Source: Acetobacter estunensis
GTDB lineage: Bacteria; Pseudomonadota; Alphaproteobacteria; Acetobacterales; Acetobacteraceae
Assembly: GCF_011516945.1 (NCBI RefSeq)
Contig: NZ_WOTH01000024.1
Location: forward strand, 1-41,625
Direction of reading: 5' to 3'
DNA length: 41,625 nt
Below, one piece after another: positions 1 to 7,617 of the stretch; the stretch's first letter is position 1; each line of letters opens with the position of its first letter. A model generated the notes under the pieces. It did not search any database and had not been told where the DNA came from. It was given only the letters and a program-made list of their open reading frames with translations. Position numbers and translations under genes: made by a program.

Positions 1-17
1 TCCTATCCCCGCAACCA
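1..17 (+). tRNA. 3' end of an initiator tRNA-fMet gene (partial, cut by window edge)
   Basis: The first 17 bases read as the end of a T-arm stem, a CCCCGCA acceptor strand, discriminator A and an encoded CCA. The same bases occur at 19801-19817 at the end of a longer fragment whose anticodon loop is CTCATAA (anticodon CAT) and whose 3' half resembles an initiator tRNA. The body of this copy would lie to the left of the window, so identity and intactness are inferred, not seen. Confidence 0.55.
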
Positions 18-18
18 A
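1..18 (+). repeat. Left attachment site (attL) of the 19.8-kb island, direct repeat copy 1
   Basis: The 18 bases TCCTATCCCCGCAACCAA recur in the same orientation at 19801-19818, after which the two copies diverge (GC versus TG). Identity may extend left beyond the window. Direct repeats of a tRNA 3' end with an integrase gene next to one copy are the usual signature of tyrosine-integrase islands, where the element carries the tRNA 3' end and restores the gene on insertion. Confidence 0.8.
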
Positions 19-24
19 GCGCAA

Positions 25-38
25 GTCCTTGATAGGAC
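25..38 (+). other. Small hairpin just downstream of the tRNA 3' end
   Basis: GTCCT (25-29) and AGGAC (34-38) can pair around the loop TGAT, 7 bp after the CCA end. It could be a processing or termination structure ahead of the stronger terminator at 45-72. Five base pairs can arise by chance. Confidence 0.3.
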
Positions 39-44
39 ACGATA

Positions 45-72
45 AACCCGCCCTAACACGGCGGGTTTTTTT
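45..72 (+). terminator. Rho-independent terminator after tRNA-fMet
   Basis: AACCCGCC (45-52) pairs perfectly with GGCGGGTT (60-67) around a 7-base loop, and the right arm runs into seven consecutive T residues (66-72). This is a textbook intrinsic terminator on the plus strand, well placed to end transcription of the tRNA gene. No similar structure follows the second tRNA fragment at 19817. Confidence 0.85.
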
Positions 73-228
73 GTGCCCGAAACGCGGCGCAGGATGCGTA
101 TAGGATGCAGATGGGAGTGAAACTCCAGCGTAGGTTGGGCTGAAATCGGGACTCTTCACGATTGCGTGTCAGGCGTGTTGGAGCCCGGCGATACGGTCGG
201 CAGCGCGATCCTGTGTTACGATGGATCA

Positions 229-373
229 TGGTTTCCGACCCTCTCGATTCCGCGCCTGCAGGAGCGTCCCGTTGAGTGGCACGGCTGCCTTATCCGAGGC
301 ACTGGCCGGTCTCGTAGAGCGGGTGACGTTCCACAACGCCGAGAACGGCTTCTGCGTCCTGCGGGTGAAGGTG
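229..373 (+). pseudogene. N-terminal fragment of a RecD2-like ATP-dependent DNA helicase
   Basis: Frame 2 encodes a stretch ending LAGLVERVTFHNAENGFCVLRV, which I recognise as the conserved start of RecD-like (RecD2) helicases, normally proteins of about 700 residues. A likely ATG at 229 (MVSDPLDSAPAGAS) is in another frame. Loss of one base around position 273 would join the two, so the fragment appears frameshifted as well. The homology stops where the IS inverted repeat begins (368), and no continuation is found on the far side of the IS. The gene is therefore a dead 5' remnant, consistent with an IS-adjacent deletion. The recognition rests on about 30 residues. Confidence 0.6.
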
Positions 374-389
374 GAGGGTTCGAAGAACC
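368..389 (+). repeat. Left terminal inverted repeat of the IS5-like element
   Basis: This 22-bp sequence is the exact reverse complement of 1648-1669. Its inner part is itself partly palindromic (GGTTCGAAGAACC), but the outer AAGGTGGAG / CTCCACCTT match supports a genuine terminal repeat. No convincing target-site duplication is visible outside it. Confidence 0.75.
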
Positions 390-450
390 CTCTGGTTTTG
401 GGTCTCCCTGTGTGATTCCATTCCTCATGTGAAGAGTGGGGGGATGGCTT

Positions 451-1532
451 ATGAAGCAACCAGGTTTCTTTGATGTTGAAGAGCGTCTTGCTCGGCTGAG
501 CGGGCTTGGTGATCAGCTCGAAGCATTTTCCCGGACTGTGGATTTCGAAACATTTCGTTCTGAGCTGGATAAAGCTCTGGCCTATGCAAACGGCAGTAAA
601 GGCGGTCGTCCACCGTTTGATCCGGTCCTGATGTTCAAGATTCTGGTCATCCAGACGTTGAACAACCTGTCCGACGAACGGACGGAATATCTGATCAACG
701 ATCGGCTCTCCTTCATGCGTTTTCTTGGTCTGGGGCTGTCGGACCGCGTACCTGATGCCAAGACGGTCTGGCTGTTTCGCGAACGTCTGACCCAGGCTGG
801 CGCGATTGAAAGGCTGTTTGACCGGTTTGACGCGACCCTGAGGACTGCCGGTTATTTGTCAATGTCAGGCCAGATCCTGGATGCGACATTGGTGGCAGCT
901 CCAAAGCAGCGCAACACCAACGCTGAGAAAGCAGATATTCGGGAGGGACGGATCCCACAAGACTGGCAGGACAAGCCCTCAAAGCTTTCTCACAAAGATC
1001 GTCATGCACGCTGGACTTTGAAGTTTACCAAGGCAAAGCGGCAGGATGACGGAACGATCCCTGCAACGGATCTCGCCATTCCCTTCTTTGGCTACAAGTC
1101 CCACATTTCCATCGACCGGAAGTTTCGGCTGATCCGGAAATGGAAAGCGACAGATGCAGCAGCCAGTGATGGTGCCCGACTGCGCGAGGGGCTGCTGGAC
1201 AAAACCAACACCGCCTCAACAGTCTGGGCAGACACAGCCTGCCGCGCTCAAAAGCCAACGAAGACTTCATGGACAAGCAGGGCTTTGTCTCGAAGGTCCA
1301 CAGGAAAAAGCCGCATCTCAAACCCATGCCCCGGCACATCCAGCGCTCCAATGCCGGAAAGTCCATTATTCGATCGCGTGTCGAGCATGTCTTTGCTGAT
1401 CAGAAGTCACAGACCGGGCTGTTCGTCCGGACTGTGGGCATAACTCGAGCCACCATGAGGATCGGGCTGGCCAATATCATCTATAATATGCGCCGCTTCC
1501 TTTTCCTCGAGAGGATCAGGGTCGCCACGTAG
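451..1532 (+). pseudogene. IS5-family transposase, interrupted by a frameshift
   Basis: Translation from ATG 451 (preceded by GGGGGA) gives an IS5-type transposase with an N-terminal DUF772-like part (GGRPPFDPVLMFKILVIQ), the first catalytic Asp in QILDATLVAAPKQ and the second in VWADTA. At about 1242-1246 the frame is lost: the sequence TGCCGCGCTC appears to hold an extra GC, and the read frame runs on into missense to a stop at 1443. The correct continuation (RSKANEDFMDKQGF, then SRVEHVFADQ with the catalytic Glu) is in the next frame and ends at 1532. The frameshift removes the last DDE residue from the main product. It does not look like a programmed slippery site, so I treat the gene as inactivated; a sequencing error is the alternative. 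Confidence 0.8.
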
Positions 1533-1647
1533 CAAGCCAAAGCCAATGTCCAACGCTCTGCGAAAAACGCAGCGCTAAAATCAGGATCAGGAACCAGAAA
1601 TCAACACGTCACAAACCTGAAATCAGGCGCAAGGGGAATCAATCAAT

Positions 1648-1669
1648 GGTTCTTCGAACCCTCCACCTT
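1648..1669 (-). repeat. Right terminal inverted repeat of the IS5-like element
   Basis: Exact reverse complement of 368-389 (22 of 22 bases). The sequence to its right does not resume the helicase fragment seen on the left side and leads within 80 bp into the mocR-type gene. Confidence 0.75.
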
Positions 1670-1692
1670 ATTGATATCGTGATTGCGCTGAT

Positions 1693-1740
1693 TGTATGGC
1701 ATGTGGTCGAATGGAATTTCATAGAATGTATGGAAATTCC
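1693..1740 (+). promoter_or_regulatory. Possible autoregulatory operator of the MocR-type gene
   Basis: Two direct copies of TGTATGG (1693-1699 and 1727-1733) lie 34 bp apart. An inverted repeat GGAATTTC (1713-1720) / GAAATTCC (1733-1740) ends five bases before the ATG at 1746. TGTAT-type boxes recur ahead of the nitrilase operon. MocR-family regulators commonly bind direct repeats and repress their own gene. No good Shine-Dalgarno sequence precedes ATG 1746. Confidence 0.5.
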
Positions 1741-1745
1741 ATCCC

Positions 1746-3149
1746 ATGTCAGCATACCCCTATCTCGCCCATTGGAAAGAAGAGATCAGCCGGAGTCCGA
1801 ATGCGATTTACATGACGTTGGCTGATGCCCTGGCGCTTTCCATCCGCAAGGGCGACCTGCGGGAGGGGGACAGGCTGCCGCCACAGCGAATGATCGCAGA
1901 GTATCTTGGCACTAATCTGACGACCGTGACCCGGGCCTTTACCGAGGCCCGACGGCGCGGCCTGATTGACGCGACGGTTGGCCGGGGCACCTTTGTTCGT
2001 GTTGGTGCCGGGGAGAGTCATTGGCGGCATACGGGGCCGGCCGTGGTTGACCTGACCATGAACCTGCCGCCGATCCCGCAGGACCCGCCGCTTCAGCGGC
2101 TTATCCAGAGCGATATTGCGACTATCCTGAAACAGCAGGATCTGAACAGCCTGATGTCCTACCGGGTCACGGGCGGTACATTGGAGGAACGCCAGCTTGG
2201 CGCGAAATGGATCGCGCCCGTCATCGGGCAGCGGCGAACGGAGGAAATCCTTATCTCACCGGGCGCCCAGAGCGCTCTGGCGGCCATTGTCAGCACCCAT
2301 ACCCAACCGGGCGATGTGATTGTTACCGACCGTATTGCCTATCCCGGCATCCGGACCATAGCAGCGCAGTTCGACCTCATCCTGGTCGGTGTGGGCAGTG
2401 ACATGGAAGGCATGATGCCGGACCAGCTTGATCGGGTCTGCGCCGAACATCATCCCCGGCTGCTCTACTGTATCCCGACCATCCACAATCCCACCACGGC
2501 CACCATGTCGCTGCAACGGCGCATGGATATTCTGGCGGTCGCCCAGCGTCATCATCTGCATATTGCCGAGGACGACCCCTACAGCCTGCTGATGGACACT
2601 CCACCACCGGCGCTGGCAGCCCTCGACCATAGCCGTGTCAGCTACGTAGCTACCCTCGCCAAGACGCTCAGTCCCGGCCTGCGCACCGCCTATGTGGCCC
2701 TGCCCAATGCGGACATGACCCGACGGGTCGCGGCGGCCATCCGGGCAATCGCGCTGACCAATGCCGGTCTGCTCAGCGCGCTCACGGCGCGATGGATGCA
2801 GACTGGACAGGCGCATACGATCCTGCACGCCATCCAGAAAGAACTGCGCCTGCGCCAGTCCATTGCCCGCAAGGTGCTGGGGGAGGGGCACTGCATGAAC
2901 CCCGACGGGCCGCATGTGTGGCTGAAACTGCCGGACTGGTGGGGCAGTGCGGATTTTGTGGCGTATGCCCGCAGGCGAGGCCTGGCGCTGGTGCCTAGCA
3001 CTGTTTTCACCATCAGCGGCGAGCCGCCGCAGCGGGCGCGCATTGCATTGGGCAGCGCACCGGATGCTGCAAGCCTTGAGGAATCCCTGCATGGCGTGCT
3101 GTCGGTCCTGCAACACAAACGCTCACCCGGCTTTGCCGATATTGTGTGA
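1746..3149 (+). CDS. MocR-type (GntR family) transcriptional regulator with aminotransferase domain
   Basis: The 467-residue protein has two parts. Residues about 25-85 form a GntR winged helix (LSIRKGDLREGDRLPPQR, then the TTVTRAF recognition helix and the GRGTFV wing). Residues about 100-460 form a fold-type I PLP aminotransferase domain with SPGAQSAL (about 171), YP (199-200), IHNPT with Asn248, EDDPY with Asp277, and the PLP lysine Lys306 in AKTLSPGLR, with Arg313 nearby. This is the MocR/PdxR/GabR architecture and full family length. Such proteins sense PLP or an amino compound and control adjacent genes. It lies 340 bp upstream of the nitrilase operon on the same strand, and TGTATG boxes occur before both, so it is the best candidate for operon control. 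The Nit1C cluster of Pseudomonas fluorescens is, as I recall, governed by a different regulator type (NitA). Confidence 0.88.
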   Translation: MSAYPYLAHWKEEISRSPNAIYMTLADALALSIRKGDLREGDRLPPQRMIAEYLGTNLTTVTRAFTEARRRGLIDATVGRGTFVRVGAGESHWRHTGPAVVDLTMNLPPIPQDPPLQRLIQSDIATILKQQDLNSLMSYRVTGGTLEERQLGAKWIAPVIGQRRTEEILISPGAQSALAAIVSTHTQPGDVIVTDRIAYPGIRTIAAQFDLILVGVGSDMEGMMPDQLDRVCAEHHPRLLYCIPTIHNPTTATMSLQRRMDILAVAQRHHLHIAEDDPYSLLMDTPPPALAALDHSRVSYVATLAKTLSPGLRTAYVALPNADMTRRVAAAIRAIALTNAGLLSALTARWMQTGQAHTILHAIQKELRLRQSIARKVLGEGHCMNPDGPHVWLKLPDWWGSADFVAYARRRGLALVPSTVFTISGEPPQRARIALGSAPDAASLEESLHGVLSVLQHKRSPGFADIV

Positions 3150-3295
3150 CCTGCGCGCAGTGTCTGGAATCGATCGGAACATCTGATTCCGGGGCGCGCC
3201 ATGCGGGCGCATGGAAAAACAAAAAGGCACTTCATTCACGACTTCGTGATTATAAAATCACGCTAAAACAGACCCTTATGGATGCCCCTTACGAT

Positions 3296-3324
3296 TGTAT
3301 GGTTGTTGTATATTTTTTGTATGT
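3296..3324 (+). promoter_or_regulatory. Three phased TGTAT boxes upstream of the nitrilase operon
   Basis: TGTATGG (3296), TGTATAT (3307) and TGTATGT (3318) are direct repeats spaced exactly 11 bp start to start, about one helical turn. The motif TGTATGG also occurs twice before the MocR-type gene. This is the strongest regulatory pattern in the 340-bp gap 3150-3489, which otherwise holds no gene. I infer a MocR binding site controlling the operon. Confidence 0.55.
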
Positions 3325-3368
3325 CTCTGTCTTGGCAGGATGGCGGCATGTGATCTGATTTGAGCCGT

Positions 3369-3395
3369 TTGTACCCTTTTCATAAGGCATACAAT
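3369..3395 (+). promoter_or_regulatory. Weak sigma70-like promoter with overlapping inverted box
   Basis: TTGTAC (3369-3374) and TACAAT (3390-3395) resemble -35 and -10 hexamers, but the spacer is only 15 bp. The -10 overlaps CATACAA (3388-3394), the reverse of the TGTATG box. A leader of about 90 bp would follow before the first nit gene, which has a good GGGAGA ribosome site at 3479-3484. A speculative assignment. Confidence 0.3.
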
Positions 3396-3489
3396 ATTTT
3401 GGCTCTCTGCCATCCCGTGCCACGTTTGCCTCGGCAACGCGGTCAGTCTCGGCTCCCTGCCGGAGACCGCAGCACACGGGAGAGATACC

Positions 3490-3972
3490 ATGCCGAAAGT
3501 CGAACACGCTCCGCATAAAGATGGCGACTGCTTCGTCAATTATGAAAACAAGGTCTTTGAGGACGTCAAAGCCCAGCCCGGCGAAAAAGCCCTTATCACC
3601 TTCCATACCGTGGCCAATGAAGGTTCGGTCGGGTTTGTAAACCTGCTGCAGGCCACACGCCTGATCCGCAAAGGTTTCGAGACGTCGGTGCTGCTGTATG
3701 GCCCGGGTGTGACCCTTGGTGTGCAGCGCGGCTTTCCCCGCCTGGGCGACGAAGCCTTTCCGGGCCACATGAATTGCAACAAGCAGATCGCGAAAATCCT
3801 TGAGGAAGGCGGAAAGGTCTATGCCTGCCGCTTCGCGCTTCAGGCCCTCTACGGCTACGGCGAGCAGAACCTGATCCCCGGCATCACGCCGATCAATCCG
3901 CAGGACGTGCTGGACATCATCCTGCTGGCCCGGCGCGACAACGCCTTCATCCTTAATACCTGGACTCTCTGA
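3490..3972 (+). CDS. nitB: MSMEG_0572/Sll0783 family nitrogen-starvation response protein
   Basis: The 160-residue soluble protein ([44 protein letters not shown]..., then [17 protein letters not shown]) matches the MSMEG_0572/Sll0783 family, with a DsrE-like alpha/beta look. Sll0783 of Synechocystis is induced by nitrogen starvation and is required for polyhydroxybutyrate accumulation; its biochemical activity is unknown. It is the first gene of the Nit1C operon, with GGGAGA six bases before the ATG. The next gene starts 24 bp downstream behind its own ribosome site (GGGAGGA). Family and position are clear; function is not. Confidence 0.88.
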   Translation: MPKVEHAPHKDGDCFVNYENKVFEDVKAQPGEKALITFHTVANEGSVGFVNLLQATRLIRKGFETSVLLYGPGVTLGVQRGFPRLGDEAFPGHMNCNKQIAKILEEGGKVYACRFALQALYGYGEQNLIPGITPINPQDVLDIILLARRDNAFILNTWTL

Positions 3973-3996
3973 AGGCCGAAGGGAGGACCGCAAGCC

Positions 3997-4980
3997 ATGT
4001 CCCGTATCGTTCGCGCTGCTGCCATCCAGATCAGCCCTATCCTTGGTGACGATGGTCTGGGAACAGCCCGGAAAGTCTGTCAGGCCATCCGCGATGCCGC
4101 CGAGAAGGGTGTTGCGCTGGCGGTCTTTCCCGAAACCTTCGTGCCGTACTACCCCTATTTCTCATTCATCCAGCCGGCTTTCCGCTTCGGTGGAGAGCAT
4201 CTGGAACTCTACGAGCGCGCCGTCGTCATTCCCGGTCCGGTCACCGACATGGTGGCCGAGGCCGTGCGCCAGACCGGCATGGTCGTGGTGCTGGGTGTAA
4301 ACGAGCGCGATTTCGGCACGCTTTACAACACGCAGATCATCTTCGACGCCACGGGTGAGATCCTGCTCAAGCGCCGCAAGATCACGCCCACCTACCATGA
4401 GCGCATGGTCTGGGGGCAGGGTGATGGTTCCGGTCTGAAAGTTGTCGATAGTGCTGCCGGTCGCATCGGAGCGCTGGCCTGCTGGGAGCATTACAATCCA
4501 CTCGTCCGCTACGCGCTGATGACCCAGCATGAGGAAATCCACTGCGCGCAGTTCCCCGGTTCACTGGTGGGTCAGATATTCGCCGACCAGATGGAAGTCA
4601 CCATCCGTCACCACGCGCTGGAATCCGGCTGCTTTGTGGTGAACGCTACCGGCTGGCTGACGGAAGAGCAGATCACGGAGATCGCCCGCGATCCCGCGCT
4701 GGAAGGGCCGCTGCGGGGTGGGTGCTTCACGGCCATCGTCTCCCCCGAAGGGAAACTGCTCGGCACACCTCTGACGGAAGGCGAGGGAATGGTGATTGCC
4801 GATCTCGACTTCGCCCTGATCACCAAGCGCAAGCGGATGATGGACTCCGTGGGTCATTACGCACGCCCCGAATTGCTCAGCCTGCTTCATGACCGGCGTC
4901 CAGCGCGCGCAGTGCATTATGTCGGTGAGCACGCAGCAGTCGAGCCGATCGGTCCCTCCAATGACGAGGCCAAGCCATGA
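3997..4980 (+). CDS. nitC: Nit6803-type nitrilase
   Basis: The 327-residue carbon-nitrogen hydrolase has the complete catalytic triad: Glu46 in [12 protein letters not shown], Lys128 in [10 protein letters not shown] and Cys162 in [12 protein letters not shown]. Length and motifs fit the aliphatic nitrilase Nit6803 of Synechocystis (Sll0784), which hydrolyses nitriles to acids and ammonia as a multimer in the cytoplasm. In Nit1C clusters this gene has been tied to assimilation of cyanide as nitrogen source, possibly through a nitrile adduct rather than free cyanide; that step is not settled. The start ATG follows GGGAGGA. The stop overlaps the radical SAM start (ATGA, 4977-4980), implying translational coupling. 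Confidence 0.93.
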   Translation: MSRIVRAAAIQISPILGDDGLGTARKVCQAIRDAAEKGVALAVFPETFVPYYPYFSFIQPAFRFGGEHLELYERAVVIPGPVTDMVAEAVRQTGMVVVLGVNERDFGTLYNTQIIFDATGEILLKRRKITPTYHERMVWGQGDGSGLKVVDSAAGRIGALACWEHYNPLVRYALMTQHEEIHCAQFPGSLVGQIFADQMEVTIRHHALESGCFVVNATGWLTEEQITEIARDPALEGPLRGGCFTAIVSPEGKLLGTPLTEGEGMVIADLDFALITKRKRMMDSVGHYARPELLSLLHDRRPARAVHYVGEHAAVEPIGPSNDEAKP

Positions 4981-6086
4981 CCGTCCCAACACTCGGCACG
5001 CTTTCCGGTCGTAAGCTCATTACGGATCTGCAGTCCTTTGGGCTTCAGATCGGCGAAGATATCGGTGGTATCGCCCGCAAGGGCGGAGCCGGTCCTTCCG
5101 ACCACAAGACAATCACCATCGCGGGTCAGACCGTCATGGTTCCGGTCTATACGTCCGGTGCGCGGCGGTCTCCGTTTCAGGCCAGCCCGCCTGACCGGAG
5201 TGGTGCCAGCACGCTGCTGCGTGACGGCCAGACGCTGGGCACGATCCATTTCCCGGCGGCCCCGCGTTTTTACGGGCTGAGCACGGTAGACGGTATTCCC
5301 TACTGGAAGATCGCCCTGTTGCATGGCCGTGACACGCTGGCGACCACGGTGCACCAGACCTGCATCCGTTATGCCGACCGGCGCACCTCCTGCCAGTTCT
5401 GCGCCATCGGCCAGTCGCTGGAGGCCGATCGCACCATTGCCTACAAGACGCCAGCGCAACTGGCTGAGGTCGCCAAAGCCGCCGTGGAACTCGACGGTGT
5501 GCGCGACATGGTGCTGACGACCGGCACGCCCAATGTGGTTGACCGGGGTGCTGCTGTGCTGGCGGAATCCGCCCGTGCTATTCGAGCAGTGGTGAATCTG
5601 CCGCTTCAGGTTCAGTGCGAACCGCCACGTGATCACGGCTGGTTCCAGCGTCTGCGCGAGGCGGGGGCCGACAGTCTGGGTATGCACCTCGAAGCCGCAA
5701 CACAGGCAGTGCGCGAGAAGATCATGCCCGGTAAGGCCACGGTCAGCGTCGATCGCTATATGGACGCTTTCGCCAGCGCCGTGCCGATCTTCGGGCGCGG
5801 ACAGGTCAATACCTACATTTTGGCCGGTCTTGGCGACAGTGCCGCAGATATTCTGGCGCTGGCCGAACGGCTGATTGCGCTCGGGGTCTATCCCTTCGTC
5901 GTGCCGTTCGTGCCCATCTCCGGTACCCCGCTGGAAACTCATGTTCCGCCTTCAGCCGAGTTTATGAAATCCGTTCTGGCGCCGCTTGGGCGGATGTTGC
6001 GGGAAGCGAACATGAAATCCACCGACATCCGGGCCGGGTGTGGTCGATGCGGCGCCTGTTCCTCGCTTTCGGCGTACGAACAATGA
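4977..6086 (+). CDS. nitD: MSMEG_0568 family radical SAM protein
   Basis: The 369-residue protein carries a cysteine motif C129-x9-C139-x2-C142 ([18 protein letters not shown]), wider than the canonical CX3CX2C, as is usual in this family. A [4Fe-4S] cluster and S-adenosylmethionine cleavage are expected. A barrel region follows ([34 protein letters not shown]), and C355-x2-C358-x2-C361 near the C terminus could hold a second cluster. The substrate is unknown. The gene overlaps the nitrilase by four bases and the acetyltransferase by four (6083-6086), so all three are probably made in fixed ratio. Confidence 0.9.
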   Translation: MTVPTLGTLSGRKLITDLQSFGLQIGEDIGGIARKGGAGPSDHKTITIAGQTVMVPVYTSGARRSPFQASPPDRSGASTLLRDGQTLGTIHFPAAPRFYGLSTVDGIPYWKIALLHGRDTLATTVHQTCIRYADRRTSCQFCAIGQSLEADRTIAYKTPAQLAEVAKAAVELDGVRDMVLTTGTPNVVDRGAAVLAESARAIRAVVNLPLQVQCEPPRDHGWFQRLREAGADSLGMHLEAATQAVREKIMPGKATVSVDRYMDAFASAVPIFGRGQVNTYILAGLGDSAADILALAERLIALGVYPFVVPFVPISGTPLETHVPPSAEFMKSVLAPLGRMLREANMKSTDIRAGCGRCGACSSLSAYEQ

Positions 6087-6646
6087 GCACGATCCTCGAA
6101 GGCGTGGAAGACCGGCCGTTCATCCCCATGGAATATGTTGTGCGCCTTGCCCGTACACCATGGGAATGCGCCGGTTATCACGCGCTCCGTCGCGAAGTGT
6201 TCTGCAGTGAACAGCATGTTTTTGCAGAGGATGACCGCGATGCAATCGATGAGGTCGCCATTCCCATCATCGCGGCGTGCTGCATGGCGGGCATGCCGGA
6301 CCGGGTGGTGGGGGCGGTGCGCATCCATGAAGCCGACGCCGGCGTCTGGCGCGGCTCCCGTCTGGCCGTCCATGAAGACCACCGCAAACTGGGACGGATC
6401 GGCGCGGAACTGATCCGCATGGCGGTCAGCACGGCGCACGGGCTTGGGGCCACGCAGTTTCTGGCTCAGGTGCAGGAGCAGAACGTGCTGTTCTTCCGTC
6501 GCCTGCACTGGAAGAGTCTCGGCGTCATTACGCTGCATGGTCTGCCGCATCACGATATGGAGGCCGACTTGTCACGCTATCCGGCGCACGGTCTGGATCA
6601 GACCTGGCTGCTGCGTCCGCAGCCCCGGATACGACAGGTGGCGTGA
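6083..6646 (+). CDS. nitE: MSMEG_0567/Sll0786 family GNAT N-acetyltransferase
   Basis: The 187-residue protein is of GNAT type: AGYHALRREVFCSEQHVF, the VGAVRIHEADAGVWRGSRLAVHEDHRKLGRIGAELI core (acetyl-CoA binding loop around the R-K-L-G-R-I-G turn), and FLAQVQEQNVLFFRRLHWKSLG near the end. Start 6083 is chosen over the in-frame ATG at 6038 because it makes an ATGA overlap with the radical SAM stop and matches family length. In Nit1C clusters it presumably acylates an amine intermediate; the substrate is unknown. Confidence 0.87.
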   Translation: MSTILEGVEDRPFIPMEYVVRLARTPWECAGYHALRREVFCSEQHVFAEDDRDAIDEVAIPIIAACCMAGMPDRVVGAVRIHEADAGVWRGSRLAVHEDHRKLGRIGAELIRMAVSTAHGLGATQFLAQVQEQNVLFFRRLHWKSLGVITLHGLPHHDMEADLSRYPAHGLDQTWLLRPQPRIRQVA

Positions 6647-7617
6647 TGACACACGAACTCGCCACACTCCTGCGCAAGCTCCGGAACGGTCGCGCGCTGG
6701 CGGGTAAACAGGACATTGCCGAAACTGCGGCAATCCTGAAGCCTGCCAGCCATGATGTCATCCGCCTTGGCGATGACTGCGCCGCGATCCCGGATGGCGA
6801 TGGCTATCTCCTGCTGGCCAGCGAGGGCTTTCAGGATAGCTTTGTCCGCTCAATGCCGTGGTTTGCCGGGTATTGCGGCGTGATGGTCAATGTCAGCGAT
6901 ATCGCGGCGATGGGTGGTCGTCCCGTGGCCGTGGTGGATGCGTTGTGGAGCGATACGTCCGAGGCGGCCGCGTCCATTCTGAGCGGTCTGCATGAAGGCG
7001 CACACACCTATGGCGTGCCAGTTGTTGGCGGACACACCAACATGCGCAGCACCCATAACTCACTGTCGGTGGCGATCCTGGGTCGTGCCCGTCATCTGCT
7101 GACCAGTTTCGATGCACGACCGGGTGAAGTTCTGATTGCCGCCATTGACCTGCGTGGCCGCTGGCACGACCCGCATCCATTCTGGGACGCCAGTTCCGCG
7201 TTGTGCGGTACCGAGGGGACGGCCCGGCTGCGGGGGGACATCGAACTTCTGCCAACTATCGCTGAGGATGGGCTGAGCCGCGCCGCCAAAGACATCAGCA
7301 TGGCCGGACTGTTGGGCACGGCCCTCATGCTGGCCGAATGTTCTGGCGTGGGCATGACCATCACGCTTGATGACATTCCGCGCCCCAAAGATGCGCCGAT
7401 GGAACGCTGGCTGTCTGCATTCCCCAGCTATGGCTACCTACTCACGGCGCGTCCCGAGGATGCCGAGGCGATCATGACCCGGTTTCGCGGGCGTGACATT
7501 ACGGCTTCTGTCATCGGTCAGTGTGACAGCACGCAGCGGCTGGATGTCACATGGGCGGACGAGAAAGAAACCTTCTGGGATCTCGCCCGGACGCCGCTCA
7601 TGGGGTTTGTGCCATGA
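6646..7617 (+). CDS. nitF: Sll0787 family AIR-synthase-like protein
   Basis: The 323-residue protein resembles the PurM/ThiL/SelD ATP-binding superfamily: VIRLGDDCAAIPDGDGYLLLASEGF (Asp-rich metal/ATP region), FAGYCGVMVNVSDIAAMGGRPVAVVDALW, VVGGHTNMRS, and the SRAAKDISMAGLLGTALMLAECSGVG segment. Members phosphorylate or cyclise small substrates using ATP; the substrate in this family is not known. ATG 6646 overlaps the previous stop as TGATG; a GTG at 6643 is an alternative one codon earlier. The stop overlaps the next start (7614-7617). Confidence 0.87.
   Translation: MTHELATLLRKLRNGRALAGKQDIAETAAILKPASHDVIRLGDDCAAIPDGDGYLLLASEGFQDSFVRSMPWFAGYCGVMVNVSDIAAMGGRPVAVVDALWSDTSEAAASILSGLHEGAHTYGVPVVGGHTNMRSTHNSLSVAILGRARHLLTSFDARPGEVLIAAIDLRGRWHDPHPFWDASSALCGTEGTARLRGDIELLPTIAEDGLSRAAKDISMAGLLGTALMLAECSGVGMTITLDDIPRPKDAPMERWLSAFPSYGYLLTARPEDAEAIMTRFRGRDITASVIGQCDSTQRLDVTWADEKETFWDLARTPLMGFVP

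Larger units (their letters stand above)
368..1669 (+). mobile_element. IS5-family-like insertion sequence, about 1.3 kb, transposase frameshifted
   Basis: The element is defined by perfect 22-bp terminal inverted repeats (368-389 and 1648-1669) surrounding one transposase gene that fills most of the interior. Size, single-gene organisation and DDE-type transposase fit the IS5 family, which is very common in acetic acid bacteria. It interrupts the helicase remnant on its left, and no helicase sequence follows on its right. Without an obvious target duplication the flanks may have been rearranged. As the transposase is broken, this copy would need a transposase supplied in trans to move. Confidence 0.75.

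Noticed and set aside
1230..1260. Programmed frameshift in the IS transposase
   Set aside because: No slippery run or downstream structure is evident at the break, and IS5-type transposases of this group are normally encoded in one frame; a simple indel explains it better.
2256..3116. 286-codon minus-strand open frame opposite the MocR gene
   Set aside because: It lies wholly antisense to a well-supported gene, has no domain or ribosome site and is explained by codon bias in G+C-rich DNA.
4917..5942. 341-codon minus-strand open frame opposite the radical SAM gene
   Set aside because: Antisense shadow of a gene with clear motifs; the translated sequence is His/Arg/Gly-rich without family similarity.
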